Source of the DNA: a virus
Length of the DNA stretch: 43,289 nucleotides
Direction: 5' to 3' (one strand)
IMG/VR virus record: IMGVR_UViG_3300009168_000064
Coordinates: 1 to 43,289 of that record
Each line of letters begins with the position of its first letter. The stretch's first letter is position 1. The notes beneath the pieces are model-generated. The model saw nothing but the letters and a program-made list of their open reading frames with translations. It did no database searches and was not told the DNA's origin. The position numbers and the translations under genes were made by a program. Shown here piece by piece: positions 7,573 to 14,988 of the stretch.

Positions 7573-8117
7573 AATGTGTGTGGCAATCCTAGCGTTGGCG
7601 GTTGTGTAACCGGCGGTGTCGTCGGCACAATTGGTGACGTTGTAGATGGTGCGGGCGTCGTTGTTGCAGTCGGTGGCAACTCACACACGGCTGTGACTTC
7701 GGTCGCTGCGCCTGAGAACACTCCGTCCGGTCCAAGTTGTACGAAAACATCGATCTCGGTGGCGACAACAGTGACTCGACCAGTACCACTAATGACTTCT
7801 CCAGCAACTGCCTCGACGTCTGGAATAACCACTTCAGTCGTGCCACCCCTGAGGATGATGTTTGAACCTGGATGTACCGAATCATTGTTAGCTCCAATAA
7901 TAGTTACGTCGCAGACTTGGCCAATAAATTCGTCCGGAACATCTATGACAGCTACCTGATGTTCAGAACCTGGCTCACCACGAATAGTCTCTTCAATAAA
8001 TACGGGGGGTAATCCAACTTGTTGAGCATCGGCGGAAGTCAACGTGAATGCGTATATGAGAAAACCTACCGATGCAGCAATGATGACAGCGATGACTAAC
8101 GCCAATGCCCGCTTCAT
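7569..8117 (-). CDS. secreted or membrane-anchored protein with Thr/Pro-rich tail
   Basis: 182 residues. N-terminal signal sequence or anchor (KRALALVIAVIIAASVGFLIYAF), cleavage possible after ADA-Q. The middle (about 35-150) is beta-rich with two cysteines (VCDVTII, AVCELP) and repeated 'I.DV..(V/E)' strands, suggesting an Ig-like fold. The C-terminus is a Thr/Pro/Ser-rich linker typical of actinobacterial exported proteins. Start and upstream micro-gene stop overlap (TGATG). Possible superinfection-exclusion or surface protein; inference only. Confidence 0.7.
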   Translation of the reverse strand: MKRALALVIAVIIAASVGFLIYAFTLTSADAQQVGLPPVFIEETIRGEPGSEHQVAVIDVPDEFIGQVCDVTIIGANNDSVHPGSNIILRGGTTEVVIPDVEAVAGEVISGTGRVTVVATEIDVFVQLGPDGVFSGAATEVTAVCELPPTATTTPAPSTTSPIVPTTPPVTQPPTLGLPHTL

Positions 8118-8197
8118 CAGTAAATCTTAATCGTGATTAGAACGGCACAAACAGCGGTAACAATGTTGGCTACGGTGTTGATAGTGATCCGTTCCAT
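8117..8197 (-). CDS. 26-residue membrane micropeptide
   Basis: A reading frame of 27 codons with AGAGGA three bases before ATG. The product is almost entirely one hydrophobic helix (ITINTVANIVTAVCAVLITIKIY). It overlaps the end of the gene at 8170 and its stop overlaps the start of the secreted-protein gene (TGATG), the arrangement seen between genuine genes elsewhere here. The product may be functional, or the frame may serve translational coupling only. Confidence 0.45.
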   Translation of the reverse strand: MERITINTVANIVTAVCAVLITIKIY

Positions 8198-8565
8198 CGT
8201 TCCTCTTTCTCGGCTCTGTATTTTGCTCTTCTGTTAGCGGCATAACGTCGTCGTTGAGCACGTAAATGTTCTTTATCTTCCTCAGTCATTTTACCTAACG
8301 CAACTCGTTTAGAATAAGAAAGTCCGTTCTCATCCTTCGGGAGTCTTGCTTGCGGTTTGTGAGGATTTCTATCAGGTTGTGCCAATATCTCATCAACCTT
8401 CGCATACACATCTGGAAACATGTTTCGAAGTTGAATAGATTGATCCCTTAAAACGTCGTGTATGATTTCTTGCATAAGCGCATTATTATCAGTGGACGCC
8501 ATGATGTCGATGCCTTGGTCTCCACTAATAACATACGGTCTGCGTGGACGTCTTAACTGTGGCAT
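8170..8565 (-). CDS. basic hypothetical protein
   Basis: About 131 residues from ATG at 8565 (GGAGG three bases upstream); a later ATG at MASTDNN is possible. The first half contains 'LMQEIIHDVLRDQSIQLRNMFPDVYAKVDEIL', likely helical. The C-terminus is strongly basic (RAQRRRYAANRRAKYRAEKEERW), suggesting nucleic-acid binding. No family assigned. It belongs to a run of tightly overlapping small genes from 9.55 to 7.3 kb. Confidence 0.6.
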   Translation of the reverse strand: MPQLRRPRRPYVISGDQGIDIMASTDNNALMQEIIHDVLRDQSIQLRNMFPDVYAKVDEILAQPDRNPHKPQARLPKDENGLSYSKRVALGKMTEEDKEHLRAQRRRYAANRRAKYRAEKEERWNGSLSTP

Positions 8566-8735
8566 GTCCCTCCATGCCCGCCAATAGAAAAATAGGAAGT
8601 GGGCCAGCGGTCTTGACGGTTCGAGAGAAACCAATCAACACTTAGCCCACCACCCATGTCCACTCGTGACCACGCCTTGCATACGTGGCGCTTGCTCCGA
8701 ATCCGCAAGTTAGATCCGGGTTGCTTCAGGCCCAT
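8553..8735 (-). CDS. possible 60-residue protein
   Basis: Starts at ATG 8735 with GGAGGGG about ten bases upstream and ends just inside the next gene, overlapping both neighbours by roughly 13-26 bases, as other genes here do. Rich in W, G and R (KAWSRVDMGGGLSVDWFLSN). It has no recognisable domain. The same DNA also contains a long imperfect inverted repeat (about 8600-8655), so the region might act as RNA instead. Confidence 0.35.
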   Translation of the reverse strand: MGLKQPGSNLRIRSKRHVCKAWSRVDMGGGLSVDWFLSNRQDRWPTSYFSIGGHGGTCHS

Positions 8736-8937
8736 TGGGGTATGTCCCCTCCGGTTTAACAACGAGTGCGGTTTTTTGTTTACCTGAACATCGGCTGATC
8801 ACGACCGATGCGTTCTGTGTAGCCTTCACAGTCAACCCAGGGCGGTCTGACAAATATTCACGCAAAGCGGCAACTAAACGTAAATACCCACAGACAGTAA
8901 GACTTCTACTTTGAGGAGTGCGAGCTCTCACAAGCAC
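8710..8937 (-). CDS. possible 75-residue protein
   Basis: GTG start at 8937 without a clear ribosome site. The protein has a plausible helix-strand pattern (LRLVAALREYLSDRPGLTVKA, then ASVVISRC, TALVVKPEG) and is compositionally like a real product. No family recognised. An inverted repeat (CTTAG...CTAAG, about 8950-8970) lies just upstream and could be regulatory. Confidence 0.45.
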   Translation of the reverse strand: MLVRARTPQSRSLTVCGYLRLVAALREYLSDRPGLTVKATQNASVVISRCSGKQKTALVVKPEGTYPNGPEATRI

Positions 8938-8991
8938 TGGGTAGTGGTCTTAGCGCCCTGACGCTCTAAGCCTAATGCGGTTTAACGTCGC

Positions 8992-9192
8992 TTAGTCGAC
9001 GGATTTAACTGTCCATTCACTAATATCAAGAATTCTCGAAATAGCAAGATTGGACCAGCCTCTTTTCCTCATTTCTATAATTTGAGAACGACGAAGTGCT
9101 TTTTGTTCGTCCTTTGCATTAATTCGTTCTTTTTTGAAATCTGAAGCTGATTTACCTAATGCTTCTGAAATTTCTCGATTAGTTTTTTCCAT
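8992..9192 (-). CDS. small helix-turn-helix protein
   Basis: 66 residues from ATG at 9192. The last 32 residues, RRSQIIEMRKRGWSNLAISR followed by ILDISEWTVKSV, form a resolvase/MarR-like helix-turn-helix (G-W-S-x-x-x-I-S-x-x-L-x-x-S-x-x-T-V). The preceding part is a charged helix. The start overlaps the end of the micro-gene at 9179. It could regulate phage transcription; as the only stand-alone HTH protein seen here, it is a candidate binder of the promoter family. Confidence 0.65.
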   Translation of the reverse strand: MEKTNREISEALGKSASDFKKERINAKDEQKALRRSQIIEMRKRGWSNLAISRILDISEWTVKSVD

Positions 9193-9304
9193 TGCTTCTC
9201 TTAGTCGACGGACGATGACCGCTGTCAAGTTTGAGAATCCAAACACCCGCTGCTGCACAAAACAGAAGCACTATAGAAAGTATGATTATAACTAAGCGGT
9301 TCAT
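9179..9304 (-). CDS. 41-residue single-span membrane protein
   Basis: Too short for most gene callers but well supported: AGGAGA three bases before ATG, start overlapping the upstream stop (TAATG), stop overlapping the HTH gene start. The sequence is a typical bitopic peptide: MNR, then LVIIILSIVLLFCAAAGVWI, then a basic tail (SGHRPSTKRSNGK). Function unknown. Confidence 0.6.
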   Translation of the reverse strand: MNRLVIIILSIVLLFCAAAGVWILKLDSGHRPSTKRSNGKN

Positions 9305-9549
9305 TATTCTCCTATGCTAGTTGACAACAAATAGCGGGGTGGTCTGACCCAGACATACAGGTTCGGGCGGCTTGCCAATATGCCCTGCAGACAGTAAGAG
9401 CTCCACAAGGGTCGGGCGGGCTGCCCACCTTGCAGTATCTTAGCACCCCTAAGTTTATTTGCGTGTATCAGCGTTAACGTTAGGAACAAAATAAAGATAA
9501 GTGTACATGTGATCGTTGCGATCCACCACCACTTATCCATCGGTTCCAT
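9304..9549 (-). CDS. small membrane protein
   Basis: 81 residues from ATG at 9549, with GGAG four bases upstream. One membrane segment (WWWIATITCTLIFILFLTLTLI) near the N-terminus, then a basic soluble tail with several R/P/W residues. It is the first full gene after promoter copy C and its closed leader, and is coupled to the 41-residue membrane protein by TAATG. Unrecognised. Confidence 0.65.
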   Translation of the reverse strand: MEPMDKWWWIATITCTLIFILFLTLTLIHANKLRGAKILQGGQPARPLWSSYCLQGILASRPNLYVWVRPPRYLLSTSIGE

Positions 9550-9664
9550 GATTCTCCGAAAAAGAAAATGAGAAGAGTCCGCTAATGACGCCGCCCAACT
9601 GGTAAACATCCTTGTCTGCACGAGGTACCGTGCGTACAATCCTGTACTTCAGTCGTTTCATCAT
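9533..9664 (-). CDS. possible leader peptide inside leader C
   Basis: A 43-codon frame starting ATGATGAAACG shortly after the predicted transcript start and running through the whole terminator hairpin into the next gene. It begins basic (MMKRLKYRIVRTVPR). It has no convincing Shine-Dalgarno except a weak GAAGAG near the RNA 5' end. If translated, ribosomes would melt the terminator, a classic attenuation geometry. Confidence 0.3.
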   Translation of the reverse strand: MMKRLKYRIVRTVPRADKDVYQLGGVISGLFSFSFSENHGTDG

Positions 9665-9680
9665 TAAACGAACTCTTCTC
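9558..9680 (-). ncRNA. closed leader RNA C (attenuator or small RNA)
   Basis: The sequence right after the -10-like box of promoter C (GAGAAGAGTTCG, 9680-9669) is complementary, with one mismatch, to CGGACTCTTCTC (9581-9570), which is followed by ATTTTCTTTTT. The predicted RNA of about 120 bases would be closed end to end and terminate before the gene at 9549. Confidence 0.65.
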
Positions 9681-9705
9681 ATTATAACCCGTGTAAAACC
9701 TGCGA
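9677..9705 (-). promoter_or_regulatory. phage promoter family, copy C
   Basis: Minus-strand TCGCAGG, TTTTACA block, TTATAAT then GAGA, standard spacing. It begins one base beyond the stop codon of the gene at 9707. Confidence 0.8.
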
Positions 9706-9706
9706 C

Positions 9707-10009
9707 CTACTGGCCTTTCTTATCCATGAACTCTAGCCAAGGCCTAATGCTATCGTCTTCTTCAATGAACTGTTCCCGGAAAACTCGACGGGAATAACAA
9801 CGAACGTTCTGACCCATCTTCGTCATATAGAAACCGGTGTATACTTTTTCTAGGTTAGGAACAACTCGAGGATCTACCAGGATGTACTTAGTGCCGTCAC
9901 CCACATCACGAAGTTCACCGATATACTTCGATACCTCTTCGATATTCTGCGCTGTAATCTCCACTCCTTTTACAGTGAAAGGCTTACGAACAAACGTTGT
10001 AAATTCCAT
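9707..10009 (-). CDS. conserved phage hypothetical protein
   Basis: 100 residues from ATG at 10009 (GGGAT five bases upstream). 'FTTFVRKPFTVKGVEITAQNIEEVSKYIGEL' followed by 'LVDPRVVPNLEKVYTGFYMTKMGQNVRCYSRRVFREQF' is a pattern I recall from small conserved phage proteins of unknown function. Lies immediately after the ssDNA-binding-like gene in the replication operon, so an accessory replication role is plausible. Confidence 0.7.
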   Translation of the reverse strand: MEFTTFVRKPFTVKGVEITAQNIEEVSKYIGELRDVGDGTKYILVDPRVVPNLEKVYTGFYMTKMGQNVRCYSRRVFREQFIEEDDSIRPWLEFMDKKGQ

Positions 10010-10046
10010 GGATGATCCCTGTTCGTTTTTTCGGCGGGTTCTTACT

Positions 10047-10519
10047 TCAAGCTTTTGCCGGGGGGTTCTCATTAATAGAGTACTTTCGTTCTAGGGCGTC
10101 CTCTTCGATCGTGACAAATAGTGACTGGAGATATGCTTTAGTACCCGTCTTACCATTGACATTCCAATCATAACCACGCGCAATAAGATCAGCGCTCTTG
10201 ATATCAGCATAATCCAGAACTTCAACACTGTCTTCATCAAGCTGAGTACGACTCGTGGAAGTAAGCAATACCACGCGAGGAGGGCGGTTTTTAAAGTAAC
10301 GGCGACTGAGACGTAGGCAGTGTCTTCGTCTCCTTCTTCTCGGGCTTCAAGATAACGTACGTTCCAGCCGTCGGCGAGCATTTGCTCAGCAATTTCCTTC
10401 GGGAGAATAACTGAAAAATTACGATCTCCTTCACGATTAAACTGTCCTTCTTTACCAGCAAAATTACGGAAAATGATCGGAGCGTCTTCTACCATAAACG
10501 TCTTTGCCTGATCAACCAT
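10047..10519 (-). CDS. ssDNA-binding-like phage protein made by -1 frameshift
   Basis: The first 77 codons (from 10519) and the frame reaching 10047 together make one coherent 157-residue protein: 'NFAGKEGQFNREGDRNFSVIL' ... 'SVAVTLK' | 'NRPPRVVLLTS' ... 'ALERKYS'. The joint lies at T-TTA-AAA (10295-10289). After a -1 slip the next codons read N-R-P-P-R-V, as I recall in single-frame homologues, which are often called ssDNA-binding-like. The zero frame continues into an improbable 65-residue hydrophobic and basic tail ending at 10091. A 9-base spacer and a stem-loop follow the heptamer. Either programmed frameshifting or a one-base deletion in the A run explains this. The gene lies downstream of the polymerase gene. 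Confidence 0.75.
10252..10295 (-). promoter_or_regulatory. candidate -1 ribosomal frameshift signal
   Basis: The slippery heptamer T-TTA-AAA is in the zero frame at 10295-10289. Nine bases later CTCGCGTGG (10279-10271) pairs with CCACGAG (10258-10252), leaving one bulged C. Heptamer, spacer length and stem are those expected of programmed -1 frameshifting. Confidence 0.6.
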
Positions 10520-10661
10520 TCTTAATCACCTTATCGTCTGCCCAATTTGGATCATGATCTGGATGCTGCAAAGCAACATGCTTTTTAACAGCCTCCAAAG
10601 AAGGATATGTTCGTCCCTTGTGGCAAGAGCGTGGACAGTAGTACACTTTTACTTCAGCCAT
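10512..10661 (-). CDS. zinc-finger microprotein
   Basis: 49 residues, MAEVKVYYCPRSCHKGRTYP followed by SLEAVKKHVALQHPDHDPNW and a short acidic tail. C-x3-C with H-x4-H twenty residues on is a C2H2-like zinc-binding arrangement. The ribosome site AAGGAGG is excellent and the ATG overlaps the stop of the polymerase gene (TGATG); its own end overlaps the ssDNA-binding-like gene by eight bases. It is thus a true member of the replication operon and probably binds DNA or a replisome partner. Confidence 0.78.
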   Translation of the reverse strand: MAEVKVYYCPRSCHKGRTYPSLEAVKKHVALQHPDHDPNWADDKVIKNG

Positions 10662-13600
10662 CACACCTCCTTCACTAATTCTTCATATGGAACAAACTTC
10701 TCAATAGCCTTCAGGGCGTCATTCTTTAAGCCATCGAAGTAATCCATATCAGTGAAGAGTTCGTCGATCTCATCTCTGTATTTGGCAATATCCCGTTCTA
10801 CCCACAAGAAATCTTTGGTACCACTTACATGATACTTCTTATCACCATCTACTCGCCACAAGACTCCACCATCGTAGCGAACAGGCATGAAGCTTCCTGT
10901 CTGTCCAACATGTCTCATGTCCTTGATGTCTTCTGCTCCATGCATATCAAGATACATGCGACCCTTAGTTACGTTCTTAGTCTCGCACAAATCGTCGAAC
11001 TCTAGCGGTTCTTTGGAAAATAGCTCTTTATAGACAAACGGATGTTGGAACTGTGCACCAACAGCAGTCCAGCCGCGATCATCACGAGCAACATATACTG
11101 CATCGTTAATGAGACAGAACTTCTCGTATGTAGTTTCATGCTCGAAGACATACCCGTACTCCTCTCCTAATTCACAAATAAATCTGATGAGCTCTGGTGT
11201 AGCTCCGGGAATTTTAATAGAGTCTGTCTTAATATGAACTACTTGAAAGCCCTCGTCTTGCACTGCGTGCTTCAGATCAATCATGAACAAGGCACCACGT
11301 TTAGCTACGACGTTATCCTTGTTGCGATTGTCTTTGAACATGTTCTCAAAACGAGCACTGGTAAGACCGTACACAATGTTGATCACGATCTTCAAAGCGT
11401 AGGCAAGCTGGTCGCCGGCGTCCGGATCATTCTCAGCATTGATAAGAAATGGCGCAATCTTACCGTCTAGACAGGCTCGAGCTCGGTCGTAATCGCGATT
11501 CTTGATAGCAATACGAGCGTCAACCAAGTCACTATAGTTCCGGGTGTAAGGGCCAAATAGATTGAGTTGCTCGATACTGGACGGATGCATAGAAACCACA
11601 TCAAGTACCACCACGTCAGTGTAGTATCCTGGTTCTGAATATACGTATCCACCTTCGCCAGTAACTTCGTCACAATATGTGCTTTGCTTCCCATCAAATA
11701 CGTATCCCGGGAACTGTTCACTTAGATCCGTGTACTGGAATTTCTTTTGCGGATGCTTATCTTCGCCAAAGATAATCTTGGCTGTGTGTTGCTGAGTAGT
11801 ATGATTAATAGATAGTCCAGACAATTCAGATAGAATTTGCCTAGCCACGAAGTCTTGTTCTCTGGCTTCGAATACAGCTTCAGTAGAAATAACATCATTA
11901 ACACAATATTCCTCCACTTTCGACCAAACTCCCTCAGGCACTGGCTCGTCCCAAGGAAGATCTAGTTCTTGGTGATGAAGTCCAAGTTCAATCTGAAACT
12001 TCTTCAGACCTTGTTTCTTGGAACTAAAATCGAAAATATCAGCATAAGACAAGTTGTACGCTTCACCAAACATTGCACTATTATTGCCTTTTGGATTCTT
12101 AATGATTCGTTGACTCAAATCAAATAACTCTTCGAGAGTATAACCAAGATATCTTGCATATAGTATATGGTTGTCGTATCTACGGTTATTGAACCCAACA
12201 AGTCTCTGCCCAAAAAGAGGCTCGAGCTCCTCTGCCGTAGGATTGATCATACGAACAACTATCCCAGAGCCTTGTGTCTTCCAACACACAATGAACAAGT
12301 TGGGATACACTTCCACATCAAAGAACAATAGTGCTTTGTTCTCGACATGTTCTGGTTCTGGCATCTCATTTTTGCCAACGAATTTCATAGTTTGTACAAG
12401 TTTGATACAAGCGGTTGCTTGATTAGTACTGTTTGCTGCAAATGTTAGGATTACTGGGCGAAGATCTCGAACATCATAAGCAAGTCCAATCTCATAGGCA
12501 TCCTCTAGAATATGATGAATGAAATCAATTGATGGCTTCGTGCCAGGGTGAATTTCCTTCCGTAGATTCCTCTCAATGAGTTCCCTAAGACCTTTCTCAC
12601 TCTGAATACTCTTAGTCTCGATCATCTTCTTCTCTTTCTTAGGCAATCCCCCGTTGAGCGTCATGATATCGAGATTATTACATTTAGTGAGTTTCCTCCG
12701 AAGAGAACTATCACCCAAGAGAGTTTTTACTTCGACGCCAGTCTCAATCATAGAACCAAGCTCATGCACATCACCGCTGTAAATATAGTGCAGGTGTATG
12801 CCTTTGCCGCTTTTACTTAATTCTGTATACGTTGGCGGAAATTTTGACGCAGCCTCGATGTTCTTTGTAAGATCTTTTTCGCCGTTATCGTCGACCAAAT
12901 CGAAATCAATTACGATATGTTGTTCTGGAATCTTTACGTAATGTAGATCAGTAACATCAATGTCCTGCAGCGTAGTTGTTACTTGATCCCACTTTTTACT
13001 CGGATATCCACTATCCGTTGTCCCCTGTGCTGGTTGATGAGCGTACGCAGTATTGAAGGCAGAGTCATGATAAACAGGAATGTAGTCATCCAGTTCAATG
13101 ACGTAGGAGGTGTCCGGTACGAACGGGATCGGACCTTGCTCGGGAAGGCCTTTGAAACCAATGTATACACTCCTGTATTCTTTGTCTCCCATAAAATAAC
13201 GGTCCTTGAAGTCTTCAAAGTAACTACTCAGTTCATCTCGAACTTCGTGATACTGAAGCCGCTTAATGATGTTTGCTTCTTCACAATACTGCTTGTAAAG
13301 TTCCCAAACACGCTTAAGCTGAATCGCTTCTGTGGACTTGAAAATATCAAAGTGAGCTTCTACAAAGTTGTAGAAAGTGTCCGTCAGCATCATCATCTTC
13401 GTGGGAATATAGTTCTCGTAGTAATACTTTCCCATTTTTCGATAACGTTCTAGACACTTGTATGCAATCTGCCCAAGTTCAAAGTTGATGTTTTCAGTTA
13501 GAATATGGTATCGTCCTGGCTCAATCTTCACACCAGTTGGGTGAACGTCAATCAACCGTCGAGTATTACCTGCTTTTGCGTCTGTGATCTTTACTGGTTT

Positions 13601-14443
13601 GTTGGTACCAATGATCAAGAACGCGTTTGGTCGTATCGTATATGCAGATCTATACTTGATGTTGATTGTCATTGAGTCATGTCCCACAATCGAATTCAAC
13701 TTCGTGTTGTCTTCGACTCGAGACAAATCTCCATCGTGTTGAATAGCAACCAAAGGATTGCTCTCAAACGACTCCATAGAAAATGGACTGTGATTACTAG
13801 TAAGTGCTTTGGCTTCAAAGGTTGCTACATAGCCAGTGAACAATTTCTCGATAATATCGATGACTGTTGACTTACCAGTAGCTGGCGGTCCATAGAATAC
13901 TAGAAACTTCTGAATCCATTTGGAATCACCAGCCACAATAGCGCCAATAGCCCACTCAATTTTATCACGCTCTGTAGGAGAATATAGAACATTAAGTAGC
14001 TCATCCCATGCGTCGGTCTTACCGTTCTGTAACGAATATGGTAGACGTTTGCTGACAAAGTCTTTCTTCTTTACTTCCGTGTTGGCAAAGGTAATGTTCT
14101 CATCCAAGGGATGATAGTTACCCTTCTCCGGAAGGTTTCGAATATACCTGTTAAATCGTTCCCAACTACCTGAACTGAAGTTCCTAGTTAACAACGGTTC
14201 GATGGTTTGTCCTGCTTTTCTAGCTTCATCGACATAAGCATACAGATCAGCATCTACAAATTTCTGTACATCGAACTCACTTGTCGACCACATTCCTGAC
14301 GCTTCATCCCATACTGCATAAAATGAACCGCCTCTGATCATCAAGTCGTCAAAATGATCAACAACCCAGTCGGGGTACGCTTGTGCTAAACCTCTGGCTT
14401 CTCTAGTTCTTATCTTATAGAAATCCACGTCCCCTCCCTTCAT
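10661..14443 (-). CDS. fused SF3 helicase, AEP primase, exonuclease and family B DNA polymerase
   Basis: A 1260-residue replisome protein. Residues 1-430: SF3 (D5/P4-like) helicase with Walker A GPPATGKST at 185-193, 'FLIIGTNKPV' (sensor-like) and an Arg-finger-like 'NTRRL'. Residues 450-605: archaeo-eukaryotic primase signature, D513-F-D515, SGKGIHLH at 545-552 and GVEVK near 570. Residues 703-865: DEDDy 3'-5' exonuclease, D709/E711, D757, Y846/D850. Residues 940-1260: family B polymerase, motif A VLDVVSMHPSS (D948), motif B K1018...N1022..YG, motif C K-T-D1074-S, where the usual first Asp is Lys. Thumb and C-terminus follow. GTG at 14428, preceded by GGGAGGGG, is a strong alternative start to the coupled ATG at 14443. 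It is the sole replicative polymerase visible here. Confidence 0.88.
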   Translation of the reverse strand: MKGGDVDFYKIRTREARGLAQAYPDWVVDHFDDLMIRGGSFYAVWDEASGMWSTSEFDVQKFVDADLYAYVDEARKAGQTIEPLLTRNFSSGSWERFNRYIRNLPEKGNYHPLDENITFANTEVKKKDFVSKRLPYSLQNGKTDAWDELLNVLYSPTERDKIEWAIGAIVAGDSKWIQKFLVFYGPPATGKSTVIDIIEKLFTGYVATFEAKALTSNHSPFSMESFESNPLVAIQHDGDLSRVEDNTKLNSIVGHDSMTINIKYRSAYTIRPNAFLIIGTNKPVKITDAKAGNTRRLIDVHPTGVKIEPGRYHILTENINFELGQIAYKCLERYRKMGKYYYENYIPTKMMMLTDTFYNFVEAHFDIFKSTEAIQLKRVWELYKQYCEEANIIKRLQYHEVRDELSSYFEDFKDRYFMGDKEYRSVYIGFKGLPEQGPIPFVPDTSYVIELDDYIPVYHDSAFNTAYAHQPAQGTTDSGYPSKKWDQVTTTLQDIDVTDLHYVKIPEQHIVIDFDLVDDNGEKDLTKNIEAASKFPPTYTELSKSGKGIHLHYIYSGDVHELGSMIETGVEVKTLLGDSSLRRKLTKCNNLDIMTLNGGLPKKEKKMIETKSIQSEKGLRELIERNLRKEIHPGTKPSIDFIHHILEDAYEIGLAYDVRDLRPVILTFAANSTNQATACIKLVQTMKFVGKNEMPEPEHVENKALLFFDVEVYPNLFIVCWKTQGSGIVVRMINPTAEELEPLFGQRLVGFNNRRYDNHILYARYLGYTLEELFDLSQRIIKNPKGNNSAMFGEAYNLSYADIFDFSSKKQGLKKFQIELGLHHQELDLPWDEPVPEGVWSKVEEYCVNDVISTEAVFEAREQDFVARQILSELSGLSINHTTQQHTAKIIFGEDKHPQKKFQYTDLSEQFPGYVFDGKQSTYCDEVTGEGGYVYSEPGYYTDVVVLDVVSMHPSSIEQLNLFGPYTRNYSDLVDARIAIKNRDYDRARACLDGKIAPFLINAENDPDAGDQLAYALKIVINIVYGLTSARFENMFKDNRNKDNVVAKRGALFMIDLKHAVQDEGFQVVHIKTDSIKIPGATPELIRFICELGEEYGYVFEHETTYEKFCLINDAVYVARDDRGWTAVGAQFQHPFVYKELFSKEPLEFDDLCETKNVTKGRMYLDMHGAEDIKDMRHVGQTGSFMPVRYDGGVLWRVDGDKKYHVSGTKDFLWVERDIAKYRDEIDELFTDMDYFDGLKNDALKAIEKFVPYEELVKEV

Positions 14444-14985
14444 GGAAGATGATCTTTATCTACAAGATAATCACAGAATTGATACCAGATTTCAACCTTA
14501 GTTTGATCTAGATGATCAGGTGGCAGATTATTTATAGGGAACATACCCCCTAGACCGTCTTCATCGTAAGTTCTCCAGATAAACTGATACAAGATCTCAT
14601 CGATCTCTTCTGGATCAATATCTGAACCATCGTTAAATTCGTTCAAGCCAAGATTATTCAAGAATTCCCAAAACCATTCATGAGCAGGAATATCGGTTTG
14701 GAATTCAGCTCGTCTAGCAAATGCGATAAACATTTCGAGCACAGAACATGGAATTAATGTTCTCCACTCTACATCGTCTGGAATATCCGCTTGAAGGATG
14801 AATTCTTTTCTTAGTTCTTTTCCATCTTCGGCTCTGTTATCATCTCCGGATATAAGCCACACAAATTCTGTTTTGTGCATCTTCTTAAGTAGTTCCCAGT
14901 ACGTAGATGAAGGAAGATAACTATCTGGGTTTACAACCTTCGCACAGAGCCAATTGAAATATAGGTTTTCAAGCGGCTCGCTCAT
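14440..14985 (-). CDS. conserved phage protein of unknown function
   Basis: 181 residues, acidic, no membrane segment. The 'AHEWFWEFLNNLGLNEFND...IDEILYQFIWRTYDEDGLGGMFPINN...VEIWYQFCDYL' arrangement, with conserved Trp-rich helices, is one I recall from a widespread phage protein with no assigned role. Its stop overlaps the upstream start of the helicase-primase-polymerase (ATGA), and it follows the coiled-coil membrane protein by three bases, so it joins the membrane-protein operon to the replication gene. Confidence 0.72.
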   Translation of the reverse strand: MSEPLENLYFNWLCAKVVNPDSYLPSSTYWELLKKMHKTEFVWLISGDDNRAEDGKELRKEFILQADIPDDVEWRTLIPCSVLEMFIAFARRAEFQTDIPAHEWFWEFLNNLGLNEFNDGSDIDPEEIDEILYQFIWRTYDEDGLGGMFPINNLPPDHLDQTKVEIWYQFCDYLVDKDHLP

Positions 14986-14988
14986 GAG

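Noticed and set aside
8600-8655. tRNA-like inverted repeat with GTGGGC...GCCCACCA
   Set aside because: About 55 bases is too short for a tRNA and no anticodon arm can be drawn; it may be a simple hairpin.
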